The notes below the pieces were generated by a model, which was not told where the DNA came from, made no database searches, and saw nothing but the letters and a program-made list of their open reading frames with translations. The position numbers and the translations under genes are program-made. From the NCBI GenBank assembly GCA_039566865.1, contig CM076943.1, forward strand, positions 18,159,501 to 18,223,500: DNA of 64,000 nucleotides, written 5' to 3'. This DNA comes from Aurelia coerulea (lineage: Eukaryota > Cnidaria > Scyphozoa > Semaeostomeae > Ulmaridae). Shown one piece after another: positions 53,156 to 64,000 of the stretch; within the stretch, counting starts at the first letter, position 1; each line of letters begins with the position of its first letter.

Positions 53156-53402
53156 ACTACACGTATTTTTTATTAGAAATTAAGAATTTGAGCCAGTGCT
53201 GAAAGTTTCCGTAAAATTATCAGATTTTGAGTACTCAGAGTTTCTTACGTTTTTGAGCCTTTCCAATGTTTAGACATTACTCACGTACCTTAAGAGTAAC
53301 ATGATACAGGAAACAAGTGAAATCCGCTTCTCCTTTTCTTAATCATTTGGCAATCTGAGAGTTGAGTTTCTTATGGGCAGTTTCTTATAAAAAATACATG
53401 TA
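53156..53402. mobile_element. TATAAGAAAC MITE, copy 2
   Basis: CTACACGTATTTTTTATTAG and CAGTTTCTTATAAAAAATAC then ATGTA ends; internal GTTTCTTA repeats. Confidence 0.68.
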
Positions 53403-53811
53403 CCTCCATATGAGGTATTATATGGCTGCAGTACAATATAACGCAACACGAACAACAGTTATTACTAAAATCTAAAATTGACAGTAACTAAATTAAGTAA
53501 CATCGATCAAAGAAAACAAACAGAAACAGTAATGTCTGAGGGCAGCAAGATTTTTAGGAACTGTTTTCATTTCGTATTTTCAATGCTTCTTGTAGAAATT
53601 TGGATAAGAAGAATATATATCTAGGCAAATATACATACAGGCAAATATAAACTTGGGCTTACGCCGAAACGTTTACTCGAATGTGTTTTTCATGACTACA
53701 TATATATTATATATATATATCTTTTCCAGGATCCCGCTTAGCCTAGTGTCAGTGTTTTCTATTGTATTGTTTATTTCAAGATCTATTCCGTCTAATTTAA
53801 TTTGGAAAGTT
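53403..53811. other. Unassigned, with partial hammerhead duplicate
   Basis: GGGCTTACGCCGAAACGTTTACTCGAATGTG-like sequence at about 53655-53690 repeats the 3' half of the hammerhead motif at 53812-53845 and its downstream TGTTTTTC[AT]TGACTACATA, but without a CTGATGA core. An AT microsatellite follows. Confidence 0.55.
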
Positions 53812-53845
53812 ATTACTGATGAAGGCTTACGCCGAAACGTTTAAT
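53812..53845 (+). ncRNA. Hammerhead ribozyme motif, GAAACGTT class
   Basis: Stem I ATTA/TAAT (4 bp), core CTGATGA (53816-53822), stem II GGC-TTAC-GCC, core GAAA (53834-53837), self-complementary stem III ACGT, T17 then cleavage before TAAT. All core residues are intact. Layout is type I with a minimal stem III, as in PLE hammerheads, but in a different sequence class from 2790-2830. Confidence 0.68.
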
Positions 53846-54926
53846 CGAATGTGTTTTTCTTGACTACATATACAGACACATACACGAGCCTTGGCCCTTA
53901 GTAAAGGAATCTTTTGGCATGTTTTGATGCTAGCACGTGGACATTCTATTTTTAGGCCACTTTTTATGGCTCTGCTTGCGCACTAACCGAACTTGCACTT
54001 TTCACATAGAAATATTTCTTTGAATTTTCCCTTGGCTTGCAAGGATCTGCAAATCAACGAGGGAAAATGCCTCAAACTGGCCAGCTTTTCTTGTTTTCAG
54101 ATCAGTGTTTTTTGTGGAGGATCAAATGTTTTCAATGTGGATTTGCTTCAGCACGCCATTTTCGAAAAACAACTATGGATAGAGTTAACCAATCAGCTTC
54201 GATCAACTGATCATTGACCACTGCGGTGGACTGCAATCAAGCCGGGGGTACTCGTCATACATAAGTCGATTTCTTGAATCTCGACTTGTTGTTCACTTTC
54301 CATCTGTTTTTTGACTTTTGTTTACTTTCCATCTGTTTTTTTTTTTACTTGTTTCTCCCCAAATACGCATGCCTTTTATCAAATCTTGCTTTTCTAAACG
54401 ATGAATAATTTGGTTTTCAAAACTGAAAGTTTGATTAGATTTCCATAGTCATGTAGTAAATGTCTCTCGAAAGTTTCTTATAAGAAAGTTTGTTTGAAGG
54501 TTCCTCAAACTCTCGTCGTTGTATCGATGGGGCCATGCCTCCATTTTTCCTCTGTCTTGACATTGCTCAAGGAATGTCAAGTAAAGAAATACAGGCGTAA
54601 GGATTCTTCAGATTCCTGCACACAAAATGCAAAGTTTCTCGAGTAATATTTTTCCAGTTCTGGAGTTTGTTGTTTTTTTAGTGATTTGAGAGTTGAATTT
54701 CTTGCAAAAAATGTCATATACAGTAGACTTGCCGCAAGTCTATTTCATCGATTGTGACGAGTCTGTTTGAAAATGAAATATGAAATTTGGCTTTTCCCTG
54801 TTACAATTTTGTTGACGAAATTGTGTTGGGGAAAGTCTAAGTTTCATATGAAGTGTACAACAACGAAGATGTACTTGGGATTCCCTGATTCTCTCGGTTT
54901 GTCTGATTATCATTCCTTGAGAGCAA
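53846..54926. other. Intergenic, unassigned
   Basis: AT-rich sequence with no supported gene or repeat boundary. A short inverted pair, AGTAGACTTGC/GCAAGTCTA, lies near 54722-54742. Confidence 0.4.
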
Positions 54927-55362
54927 CAAATACACGTTTTTTTTTTCATAAGAAACTTGGATCAGCACTTGGTACTAAAAGTTTCTTAATTTCGCATGAA
55001 AATTTCGGTGTTTTAGTAGTAAGAGTTTCTTAATTAGTTTCTTATTTTTTTGGCCTAAAATTGCGGTATTGTTCGAAGTTGAGCCTTCTTCTCGAGAAAG
55101 GGCTTCCATTTTGCATTGACATTGTCATCAAGAAGAAGCCATGCACATCAAAGCAAAAATTTTCCAATTTTGCAGTTAAAAGTCAAGAAAAGATGAATGT
55201 ACCTTTGTTAGAGAGACATAGAATAAGAGAGACATACATAAATAAAGTTTTAGAGTTTCTTAACTGTTCTTGAGCGTAGTACTAGAGTTAGAGTTTCTTA
55301 AATTTTTGGTCATCGTAGTACTAGTTTCTTATAAACCAGTTTCTTATAAAGATAACGTGTAT
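54927..55362. mobile_element. TATAAGAAAC MITE, copy 3
   Basis: AAATACACGTTTTTTTTTTC ATAAGAAACT at the left and AGTTTCTTATAAAGATAACG TGT at the right. TTTCTTA recurs inside. Confidence 0.7.
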
Positions 55363-57127
55363 GATGCAAATAGAGGTGTGTATCCAGGACCTTCGAGACG
55401 GGGGCTGGAGGGGGTAAAAGGTCCGGGGCCCGGGCTCCAATTCTGTACCCATATTGATTACAGCAAAGAGAAAAAACAACACCATATTTTTGCGACAATC
55501 TATCAGTTGGAAGGTTTTTCTGACCAAGCTTTCACTGCACAAGAAATCAATTCGTAAATTCGTGATATTTATTGCTAGTGCTCCAGTATAAGGGTACAAC
55601 AAATGACCATGGTTTTGGCGAGATACTTTTATGAAATAAAACAAAGTATCCCTGAAATCCTTTTGTTTGCAAAAATCTTGCTGTCCTTTCGATAGTCTTT
55701 CGATAATAACGATACACGCCCTTATAATGATAACAATCGATCAAACAGAAATTTAATCATTGATATGTGACCCCCGTGCTCAGGTTAGGCGCAAGGTAGT
55801 GTTTGCAGATCTTGAGACTGGACTTTGTGGGTGAGGCTTTCTCAAGTTTTATCTTGGTTTGACTGCATGGAAGACTTAAAATCCGTTATCTTTGGTAAGC
55901 TCATTCACTTTCATATTTTTAGGATTATACTTGTGCTTAAGATCTTCTTCGTCAACTGTGGAAATAAGCAGGACTGGCGAACAACCAGGCAACAGACATT
56001 GGCCTATTTTGGTTGTTGGGTAGGGGAGGCCTAAACAATGACAGTGAGTTCACCCGATCAATTTGCACATTCGCTCGCAATACGCTGGCTAAAAATGTGT
56101 GGTGGAGATTTTTGGAATCAATATTTGACAATGTACAATATCCCAGTAACAAGTCGTTTGTCTGTTTGGTCGTTTTTCATTAATGTTGAAGGTGGTTTTG
56201 AGTGCATAATCCAATCATAGATTGCGGTTCCCTCGATGTTGATATCAAAATGCCTATTGTAGGTATATTTTCCCCATCTTTGCCGTATAAACGGGGCGTG
56301 TAGCTTGCTGCAAAATTACTTCATCGCCTGGTAGTTGTTTTGCTTAAAATGAATGCACGTTTGCTTGTGTTCTTTCAGCACCCGTGGAAGAAACATTTCG
56401 AAACATTAGCCAAATATTCAATTTGCTTACGAAATGTTGAGATGGAAAAATGATATGGTTTCCGCCTCCCTGTGCCATCCCTTTGGCTTTATGATTACCG
56501 TATCTTATCTTTTCGCACAAATTCAATTTCGATAGCACAGGTGATATCTAGAACCTGGAATTCGCTTGAAAAATATTTTCAGATTGAGATGAATGTTTTT
56601 TATGAATCATGTGATTTAACTATCGACAATAATACCACACAATAGGTACCTCTATATCCCCTATTTTGTGATATTGTGCTTTTGTTTCCAGTTTGAATTG
56701 TAAAATAGGGGGGTCACTGGGGGTATGTAATTCCACATTTCCACAATTTTTTCACCCTGTTTCCGCAAATCCACAAAGAGAAATTGGTTATTTCCACTAT
56801 CCGCTAGGGCACATGAGCAGAGAAAAAACGTTGCCAAAGAAGTTATGGGGATTACTTTGGTTGGTGATGTCCGATGGCAGGTCAGATACAACATCATTTT
56901 GAGAAACATAAAATTGTTTGCCTTTTGCAAATAAGTATTACTGGAAATAGCAAAAATTGTTCATATCACCCTCCCGACAATGTGCTAAATACACCAAATC
57001 AGCACAACAAACAGAGTATACCAAAACTATTTTCCTAAACTCAAAGCGTTTGACCACCCTGGGCCAGGCAAGAGCTTTAAACTGTCAGTACTGGCCCAAA
57101 TTCTTGTGACCAAGCCAGGGTTTAAAG
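55363..57127. other. Intergenic, unassigned
   Basis: No frame with recognisable domains. The 95-codon and 89-codon frames here look random. Short pair CTCCCC.. only. Confidence 0.4.
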
Positions 57128-58335
57128 CAGTGGCGTGGTGGCTCCAAATTGGCTGGGGGGGGCACAACCTGTTTTTGGCGCCCCCCTAGAAAACTATGAC
57201 TTTTGTCTCTCGTCCCTTACACAACGCGCCAAGGCTTTCAAGACTGGTTCCTTCTTTAGAAATGCTTTGAAAATAAAGCATGATGCTTCTTCTGCACTCT
57301 TGTTGGAACAAAAAATCGTACAATTTGGTGATGTGATCAAATCTCTGTGCGAGCAGAGCGAGCAAACATTTTTTTCAATCATGCCCTTCTTATCGTTGGA
57401 AAGCGCCTCTTGTGGGAAAAATTCAGAGTATAACTGAGAAAGAAATGAAATATCAAGACACTTCTCGCGGAGAACTTTGAAATAGAGTATAAAATCTCAA
57501 AGAGAGACCTTAAAAAATAAACTAATGCAAAATTACATGATTAATTTTCGTTCTATGTTACATAGTTAGCAAGAACTGATATTCACGTCCACAAACTCTT
57601 CACGCCCAAATCCCGTGCACCTGTGAGAAAAGTCCTCTCAGTCCAACTAATAGAATTGAGGACTCTAAATCTAAAGAGAATGCAACTCCGCAGTGGTATT
57701 TTTAGTGAGAAGAGCACTACTGATACTGACACACTAACAGAGTTCAAGAAAGGCAACTAAGGTATAAATGTTATCCTATAGATCCGAGCACGAGGAAATT
57801 TTTGAAGGTACATCCTTTACTTTGGCTTAGAATGCATCCCTTGATTCCATATTTGCCAATGCTAAAATGGAAGATTTGACATTTCTCGGAAAATTCTCCC
57901 AACCTATACCAAGCTATTTTCTCTGCGGTTTTAATCAACAAAAGTGGGGGCAGTTGCCCCACCCCCATACCTCTCGTGGCCACAACACTGACTGTTTCTA
58001 GATAGGATTGGTTCACACTTGAGTAAAAACACCTTGGAAGTGGGATAGTACGATCTCTAGGCACTTTATAAACCTGTTTATAGTGAGTTATCGATTCCAC
58101 ATCAAATAAAAACATTTATGATTCATTTATGATCTAAACATCTTCAAAAGGCGCCTACAAAATCAAAAATTGAGGCAAAAATATCTCCAATACTTTTTCT
58201 TTCACATTTATACATTCTAAATCGATTTAGCGTGAAGCAAGCTTCCAGGCATTTGTCACCCTCTAAACGATGGGCCCCTTCGGGGCCCCCTCTTTCTCAC
58301 GCCGCTGGGGGCACGTGCCGGCCAACACGCCACTG
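57128..58335. mobile_element. hAT-like non-autonomous element (1.2 kb)
   Basis: CAGTGGCGTGGTGG at the left and CAACACGCCACTG at the right, with GTTTAAAG on both sides (57120-57127 and 58336-58343). CAGTGGCGT ends and an 8-bp duplication are typical of hAT. No transposase domain is visible inside; a GGGCCCC-rich hairpin lies near the right end. Confidence 0.87.
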
Positions 58336-59145
58336 GTTTAAAGTAGTTCAAGGGAGTTAAAAGCAACTTAGCTAGGAGGGCTGGGTCAATCTAAATGTAA
58401 CCTATTGTGTCTGATGTTCTCAATTGATGAAAACAATAGAAACATAGTGGCTCGTGCAGTTCTTTTGTGCTATGTTTAGATCATGTTGCTATATCTCCGT
58501 TCATTTACTTTAATATGACATGTTCACCAAGGTATGGGAGTTTCCCTGCTACAAATACATGTAGATTTGAGGAGCCTTCTAGAAACTGTCAAGAAACTTT
58601 CAATTTTCAATATCTGATAATTTTAATAGAATTTTGGTACTGGGTCAATTTCATAGTTTCGTATTCGTACACAAACAGACTTTCTACAAGAAACTCATTT
58701 ATACCAAACAGTTCCGGAATGATAAAGAATTTGAGAGACTCTGGTACCCATATTTATAGCTAAGCTAACCATATTTCTAGCAGAGGCTCATATTTATAGC
58801 TAAGTTCATAAAAATAGCTAAGTTCATAAAAATTGCTAACTTCAGAAACTTTTTAACAAGGTTCTGATGTCAAAGATGTTATCAAACCCCAGAGTGTGTT
58901 TTTGTCATCTTCTGCACACCATTTTTCTGTCTGCTCATGAAACAGTGAGTGTGCTTTCTGATATGGGTCATGAAGTGGACTGAGCATTCTGATGGCAAAT
59001 ATGATATGGATGCAGATTATTACAATGGCAAGAGTGCACAAATCAGCCTGTAAAATAGATACCTTCCACATGCAATTTGCAAAAAAAATACAGTCTGGAT
59101 CAAACCCATACATAAATTATGCATTGCATACTGTATGTTCATATC
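58336..59145. other. Intergenic, unassigned
   Basis: Contains a short tandem run of ATAGCTAAGTTCATAAAA-type units at about 58755-58840 (three to four copies). No gene. Confidence 0.5.
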
Positions 59146-59185
59146 TGTAAGAAGATGGAGGCAAGGAAAAAAGACTTTAAATCAG

Positions 59186-59226
59186 CACACTAAGGCCTTT
59201 CAAACTTATATTCTCTTCAGCGTGTG
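59186..59226 (-). ncRNA. PLE-type hammerhead, left arm of foldback
   Basis: Minus strand: CACACG, core CTGAAGA, stem-loop II with AUAA loop, GAAA, GGCCTT, AGTGTG. Stem I pairs 5 of 6; position 17 is U, allowed but slower than C. Confidence 0.78.
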
Positions 59227-59418
59227 ACTAACATTTGAAAGTGAAATCTATCCTAACAATTTATATCTGTAAAACTATTTTTATGTGTCCTGTTCCGATT
59301 GATAAAGGAGATATATTTCAGGTAGATTTATCATTTATCAATCGCCAAACAGGAAACATAAAAATAGTTTTACAGTTTATATAAATCGTTTCAATAGGTT
59401 TCACTTTCAAATGTTAGT

Positions 59419-59459
59419 CACACCCTGAAGAGAACATAAGTTCGAAAGGCCCTTGCGCT
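59419..59459 (+). ncRNA. PLE-type hammerhead, right arm of foldback (stem I decayed)
   Basis: Plus strand: CACACC, core CTGAAGA, perfect stem II GAAC-ATAA-GTTC, GAAA, GGCCCT, then TGCGCT where AGTGTG is expected. The core is intact but stem I and stem III are damaged. Confidence 0.7.
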
Positions 59460-59497
59460 GATTTAAAGTCTTTTTTCTTTGCCTCCATCTTCTTACA

Positions 59498-60881
59498 AAT
59501 TTCTAGTATGTCACCTTCCAAATATGCATATGTTCATATGCATATGTTCTTCAGTATTTTGGGCCATCAATCAGTCTATGTTTTCAGGAAAGTAGAACTA
59601 TTTTTTGTCAAAGGTCAGGCTTTGAATATGTCAATAAACTTATCTAGACAGTTACATAGAAGTTAAAAACATCATATGCGCCCACAAAGATAAGGAACAA
59701 ATAAAAAAGCATGGAGAATGTCTTCAAGTTGAAAACAAATTCAGTGCCAGAAGTTGATTCAAGATTCTTAAAGAAAAGCAAATTCTGTCAAGTCCAGAAA
59801 AGATCCATGCTCATTACTTTTTTTGAATAATCTACCTGAGACATCCTTATTCCAGACAAATACTACATTATTTGAGCTTCTTGAAATGGAAAACTGTAAA
59901 ATGATAGTTCCTTCTTAAATTCTTTATATAATGCTTACACTGTAAACAACTTGCACCTGTTACCCATAAAACAGAAATTGTCCAACTACCCTATTTTTTC
60001 TAGACTTGAAGTAGTCTTTATGGATACAAGAGTAGATTGACTCTTTGTCTCATGTTGTGTTGCCCCTTCCTTTTGTTCAAACAAGAATGCAAGGTATATT
60101 ATATACTGTGTTTAGCTCCAATCAAAACCGCTCTTGAGTTTATTTTGCTTTTTTGTAGTATATTTAATCACACCTGATTACCAGATTGATTAATCAGAGA
60201 AATCCTTTGAGTGAAAATCCCAAGTGTTTCAGGCACCTGCTAAGTCTAATATATTTCAGTTTTAGGCATTATCATTTTATTCAGTGTCATTGCTAGTTAT
60301 AGACAATCAATCCTTCCCCAAACAAGTTTCTTAAAATGCTAAAATGTGTTTGATTGAACATACCAAACCTTGCACAGACATAAAAATATTCTCCAAACAA
60401 ATAAAAAGAGCTTGAAAATGCTAGAATTGTGCAAATAAAAACAAGAATTTTTCAAAGTCTACTAAAAGGCTTTCTGCTTTAAAGTGACCTGAGGCAAAGG
60501 CTTTTATTGCTGCAAATGAATAGCACTGTTGAACGATATAGAATGCTATTTTGAATTCTTTGATATCTCATTTTGCTTTTGAGTTATCCACTGTTTTTAA
60601 ATATCAGTTGATGATGTCATTGTGTTTGCAAATTGCTAGAGTAACTTATATGGAATGAAAATTTAACTGTATGTTATCATTGAAAGTTTAGGGTTGCAAG
60701 AAATTTGCCAGCAGAGCTATACAAATGGAATACACAGTGTTCAATGAATTGCTAACAATGTTTAGAACAGCATGGTAGTTGAAGAGAATCTTTTGTCTGT
60801 TGGAAATATAGTCAATCTTGTATACTTTCTTTTGATATTTAGCAAACATAATGATGTCATCAGCCAATCCAAAAAAATGCT
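59498..60881. other. Intergenic or intronic, unassigned
   Basis: AT-rich, few repeats, no frame of interest. Confidence 0.4.
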
Positions 60882-61454
60882 TTAACCCTATCTGACCTGG
60901 GTGATTTGAAACACTCAATGCCTGGGGGGGGGGCGGATTCCGCCCCCCCCCCCTGTTTATCTCTGTTGTCATAAGAGATATGGCAGCAAAACTTGGCGCA
61001 AAGGTAGTTCATTATGTAAACAATGTAAATTTGAAATCATAATCCAATTAGCGATGTTGTTGTTGTTGCTAGAGCATGATGATCATTATGATGTCAAATG
61101 ACGTCATATAAATGAAAGGTTGCTAAAAGGTCATGAAACTTTATTTTTCATAAAGAAATGAAAGATATAGATCAAAATATATGTGAATTCTTAATTTAGA
61201 CTTAATTGGACCAATTAAACATGATTAAAAGAGATACAAAGTATGTTTTTCACAGAGTGCAGTATGAAAAATTGGTAACCATGGTAACAAGGCTAAAAAT
61301 AGAATGTCCAAATTATTGCAATTTTATTGCTCTATGATACAAAGTTAAACTTACGAAGTATCAGAGGCCTGCTGCATGTGTGGAAAACGGTGTAAGCAAA
61401 AATGTATTAAGGGGGGCGGAATCCGCCCCCCCCCCCCAGGTCAGATAGGGTTAA
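60882..61454. mobile_element. piggyBac-type MITE (TTAACCCTAT), copy 3
   Basis: TTAACCCTATCTGACCTGG and CCAGGTCAGATAGGGTTAA with TTAA on both sides. A G-run, CGGATTCCG and a C-run form a strong hairpin at about 60915-60952, and a second GGCGGAATCCGCC hairpin with a C-run sits at the right end. Confidence 0.88.
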
Positions 61455-63619
61455 AGATTTTGAAGATTGTCTTGCAATGAGTTGGCAGCTCCATTGATGT
61501 TAGGAGCAAGTAGTAACTAGTAATTAGCCTTAATGAGGAAATGTCAATTGGCAACTGCGCCAAGTTTCATTATTAGCCCAAATATATCTGAATTGTTTTG
61601 ATTGTATACATTAACACTGCCTGTAAATATCTCAGATGCTTCGTTGATTGTTTCAATTGTGTGCATAAACCCATTGTTACAAAATTCCAGATTCCTATGT
61701 ACCTATGAAGGTGTATTCCTTCCAGTTTGAGCAAAACCCTTTCATAATGTTTTCATTCTTCAAGCATATAGGGAGGAAGGATAACTGTTATATTTTCCAA
61801 ATCGGGAAGGACGAGGGATCTATAAGCTGTATTCCAAAATTCCCTGAGGGTGGTCAGCTCAATTAAGGATCTACCATTTGACATTGTATGTCAGGATATT
61901 TCCATATTATTTATGACCGTAAAGAGATTTGAAGAGACTCTGGCCACACCCATCCATCACCAGTTAATGGAATTGTGTCATATATATCTGATCAATCTTT
62001 TTGCTGGCTTTGGCTATAACGGTTATTAGGTTTGGAAGCTCGTATGCAGCTTTACACCCTTTGGCCCTTATGAGAGAACATGCTTGTTTAGGAGTGTTGA
62101 ACTTTCATTGTTGGAAAATATTTATGTCCACAGAATGTTTAAACGATTCAAGTTATGTGTATCCATGATTCTTTTTATTAATTCCACAGAATTGTCTGCT
62201 TCATCTTATGTCTTGATAACCCATTCATAAAAATTTACTTTAAAAAGGCTCAAAATCTACTTGGAGTCAACATTTGTTCACCTCAGAATGTGAGAAAGTC
62301 AACACTTGCTGTTTTCAAATTTCTAATTTTACATGTTGCCATGATTGTGTAATAGATCCACTGCAAGATTTCAGGCCATTATGAATTATATGGGTGTGTG
62401 TATTTTATTGTTTTCTTTGAAAGCCTCAGGGCCTTTGTGTTTAATTTTGTTTCCATCCAAATGAAAACCCAATCATATTTAGCAATTGATAATAATCTTA
62501 TGTTCCTGCTGCCATCAGATTGGTACCCTTGACAGGCCATCTTTCTGGTCATAAGCTTTATATAATTACATGTCATTGCATTCAGGCAGTTATGGCATGA
62601 AAGTTTCATGTAGTTTCTGCTGCTCTGCTGCTCTGAGATATTCTCGAGGTCTCTGCCCTGCCTCTGAACCCTTTTTCTGATCTTTCAAAGTAGAATGTCA
62701 TTGCTTTGACTGCACGGTGTCTCATCAGATATGCGCAAGCCACCATCTAAGTTTTATATATATTGCAAACATCTTGCCCAGGAACTGATTTGTTTTTTAA
62801 CGTTTTTTGTTATAAGTTTCCATTTGTATATTGATCTCATGAGATTATTCAGGCATGCATTACTAGATTCTAGAATAAAAGTCTTTTCCAGTTTTTGTGT
62901 GGGTTGAATTTTAGATTCTTGTGAACCTTCAGGAACTTGCATTTAAACTTTCAAACGAGGGTCTTATCACCTGTGATATGTTGCTAGATTCAAGGGGGCG
63001 TGCATATGATCAGTTGAGAGAATGGTAATCAACCATGTTGCAGAAATGCAGAGAGCCAAACAAATAACAAGGAACTACAGGGCCTAGAGCAGGTGTGTAA
63101 GGCCTGTGCGCTGTTTTGCAAACTATTTCTCTTTCCCATTGAATCGATTTCATTCAGTTCTCATCTGGGGCTATGAATACCTCTTTGCCCCTATTTTCAA
63201 ATGAACCATGAGATCCCCCAATGAATTTCCCCCATTTCTGCATACAGTACAGGCCTTTGTGCACAGGTTTTCCTGTCAAAGAATCCTTGTTTGGAGATAT
63301 GGCTTCATGGTCCTTATCAAAATGTAAAGAATTATTGTTGCGTCAATGACCATGAGGGCTGTACTGTAGAAACGCAGAAGGATCTTTGTTGAATTAGGAA
63401 AGGATAAAAATTCATTGAGCACATACAATAATATCAACTGCTTTTAATAATAATAATAAATAATATTAACAACGGACACATATTTTCCTCCCAAAGTGCA
63501 GTATGAGAAAAGATGACACCTCCATACAGCGAACTCTCTACAATGAACAATAAAATTGGTTCCACAGATGTCTGTTAAATAGAGGTTTGACTGTACATAG
63601 AGCACATTCTCAGTCAATT
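61455..63619. other. Unassigned, possibly intron or UTR
   Basis: Long AT-rich stretch without repeat termini, unlike the rest of the window. It could be the 3' UTR or a downstream region of a minus-strand gene whose candidate last exon is 63620-63715. Confidence 0.35.
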
Positions 63620-63715
63620 TCAGGTTTCATTCTCAGGTTTCATTCTCAGGTTGTCAATAGGAGCTGAATCCACTGAGTTTGTTTTCATTGGATCGTCTTC
63701 ATTAGTGGTAATAAC
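63620..63715 (-). CDS. Candidate terminal exon on the minus strand
   Basis: After a pyrimidine-rich tract and an ACCACACAG acceptor, 32 codons read VITTNEDDPMKTNSVDSAPI then DNLRMKPENET and TGA. Acidic and polar, as in many C-terminal tails. The rest of the gene would lie beyond the right edge. No family can be named. Confidence 0.3.
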   Translation of the reverse strand, partial: VITTNEDDPMKTNSVDSAPIDNLRMKPENET

Positions 63716-64000
63716 CTGTGTGGTTAAAAGTCATATTAGATTTCATAACTCTGTTGGTCTTGTCCTTATCAGCTTACCATTTGTTGAAGAAATTTAAGTA
63801 ACGTTATTTATTCTCAGTAAAAACAACCTTACCTCTGGCAAATAGGATTGTTAAAGTCCATCAGTTCTTAAAACTTTAAGTCTGTAGAACTTAAAAGTTA
63901 AAATAATAACTGTTGAGACAGACAACAAAGGTCATAACTTTGAATCAGATTTAGCAATTTTGATGAATGAGTTATCATTTTTCAAAAACATTCTGCAATG

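Larger units (their letters stand above)
59146..59497. mobile_element. Foldback element with two opposed hammerhead motifs
   Basis: Arms of about 150 bases: TGTAAGAAGATGGAGGCAAG at the left, its inverse at the right; GACTTTAAATCAGC and GCTGATTTAAAGTC; and inner ATAAAAATAGTTTTACAG. Each arm contains a PLE-type hammerhead whose 3' end points outward. About 352 bp, no coding. Reads as two PLE 5' ends joined tail to tail. Confidence 0.85.

Noticed and set aside
55270..55557. 95-codon plus-strand frame with a proline/glycine stretch
   Set aside because: Starts within a TATAAGAAAC MITE and has no recognisable domain.
58853..59113. 86-codon minus-strand frame
   Set aside because: No homology-like pattern, no splice sites that give a gene model, and it ends just outside the foldback at 59146.

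Overview
This is a eukaryotic, intron-rich and AT-rich window, almost certainly from an invertebrate animal. Coding sequence is split into short GT-AG exons, introns run to several kilobases, and most of the rest is transposon debris. Penelope-like elements (PLEs) with a GIY-YIG domain, hammerhead ribozyme motifs, LINE fragments and dense TIR/foldback MITEs suggest a cnidarian, perhaps an anthozoan; that placement is inference from the repeat repertoire only.

The backbone is a head-to-tail pair of mitochondrial carrier genes on the + strand, both of the carnitine/acylcarnitine carrier type (SLC25A20/CACT). Copy 1 enters from the left; its last six exons lie at 5017-17363. Copy 2 is complete: eleven exons at 22727-48410 encode about 313 residues with three carrier repeats. 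Corresponding exons of the two copies have the same lengths and phases (73, 38 or 41, 69, 50, 75 and 63 nt), so this is a tandem duplication with preserved gene structure.

Left end (1-4950): intron 5 of copy 1 holds a PLE cluster with one nearly full copy on the minus strand, a tandem 5'-truncated copy behind it, and an inverted fragment. A hammerhead ribozyme sits at the tandem junction. Related hammerhead motifs recur at 38.1, 59.2, 59.4, 31.8, 32.0, 49.5 and 53.8 kb.

Introns of both copies and the intergenic space (17364-22726) carry TTAA-flanked MITEs (piggyBac type), TA-flanked elements whose ends start GGGTG, very small hAT-like MITEs with 8-9 bp target duplications, a Harbinger-like MITE, foldbacks up to 1.7 kb, a Ty3/gypsy pol remnant with a 23-bp minisatellite grown from it, a tRNA-derived SINE, and LINE 3' ends.

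Downstream of the carrier (48411-64000) no gene is certain. There are two candidate minus-strand exons (51922-52192 and 63620-63715), a 1.2-kb hAT-like element, a foldback carrying two opposed hammerhead motifs, and a piggyBac-type MITE.

All repeat names come from termini, target duplications and protein motifs read by eye; no database search was possible.
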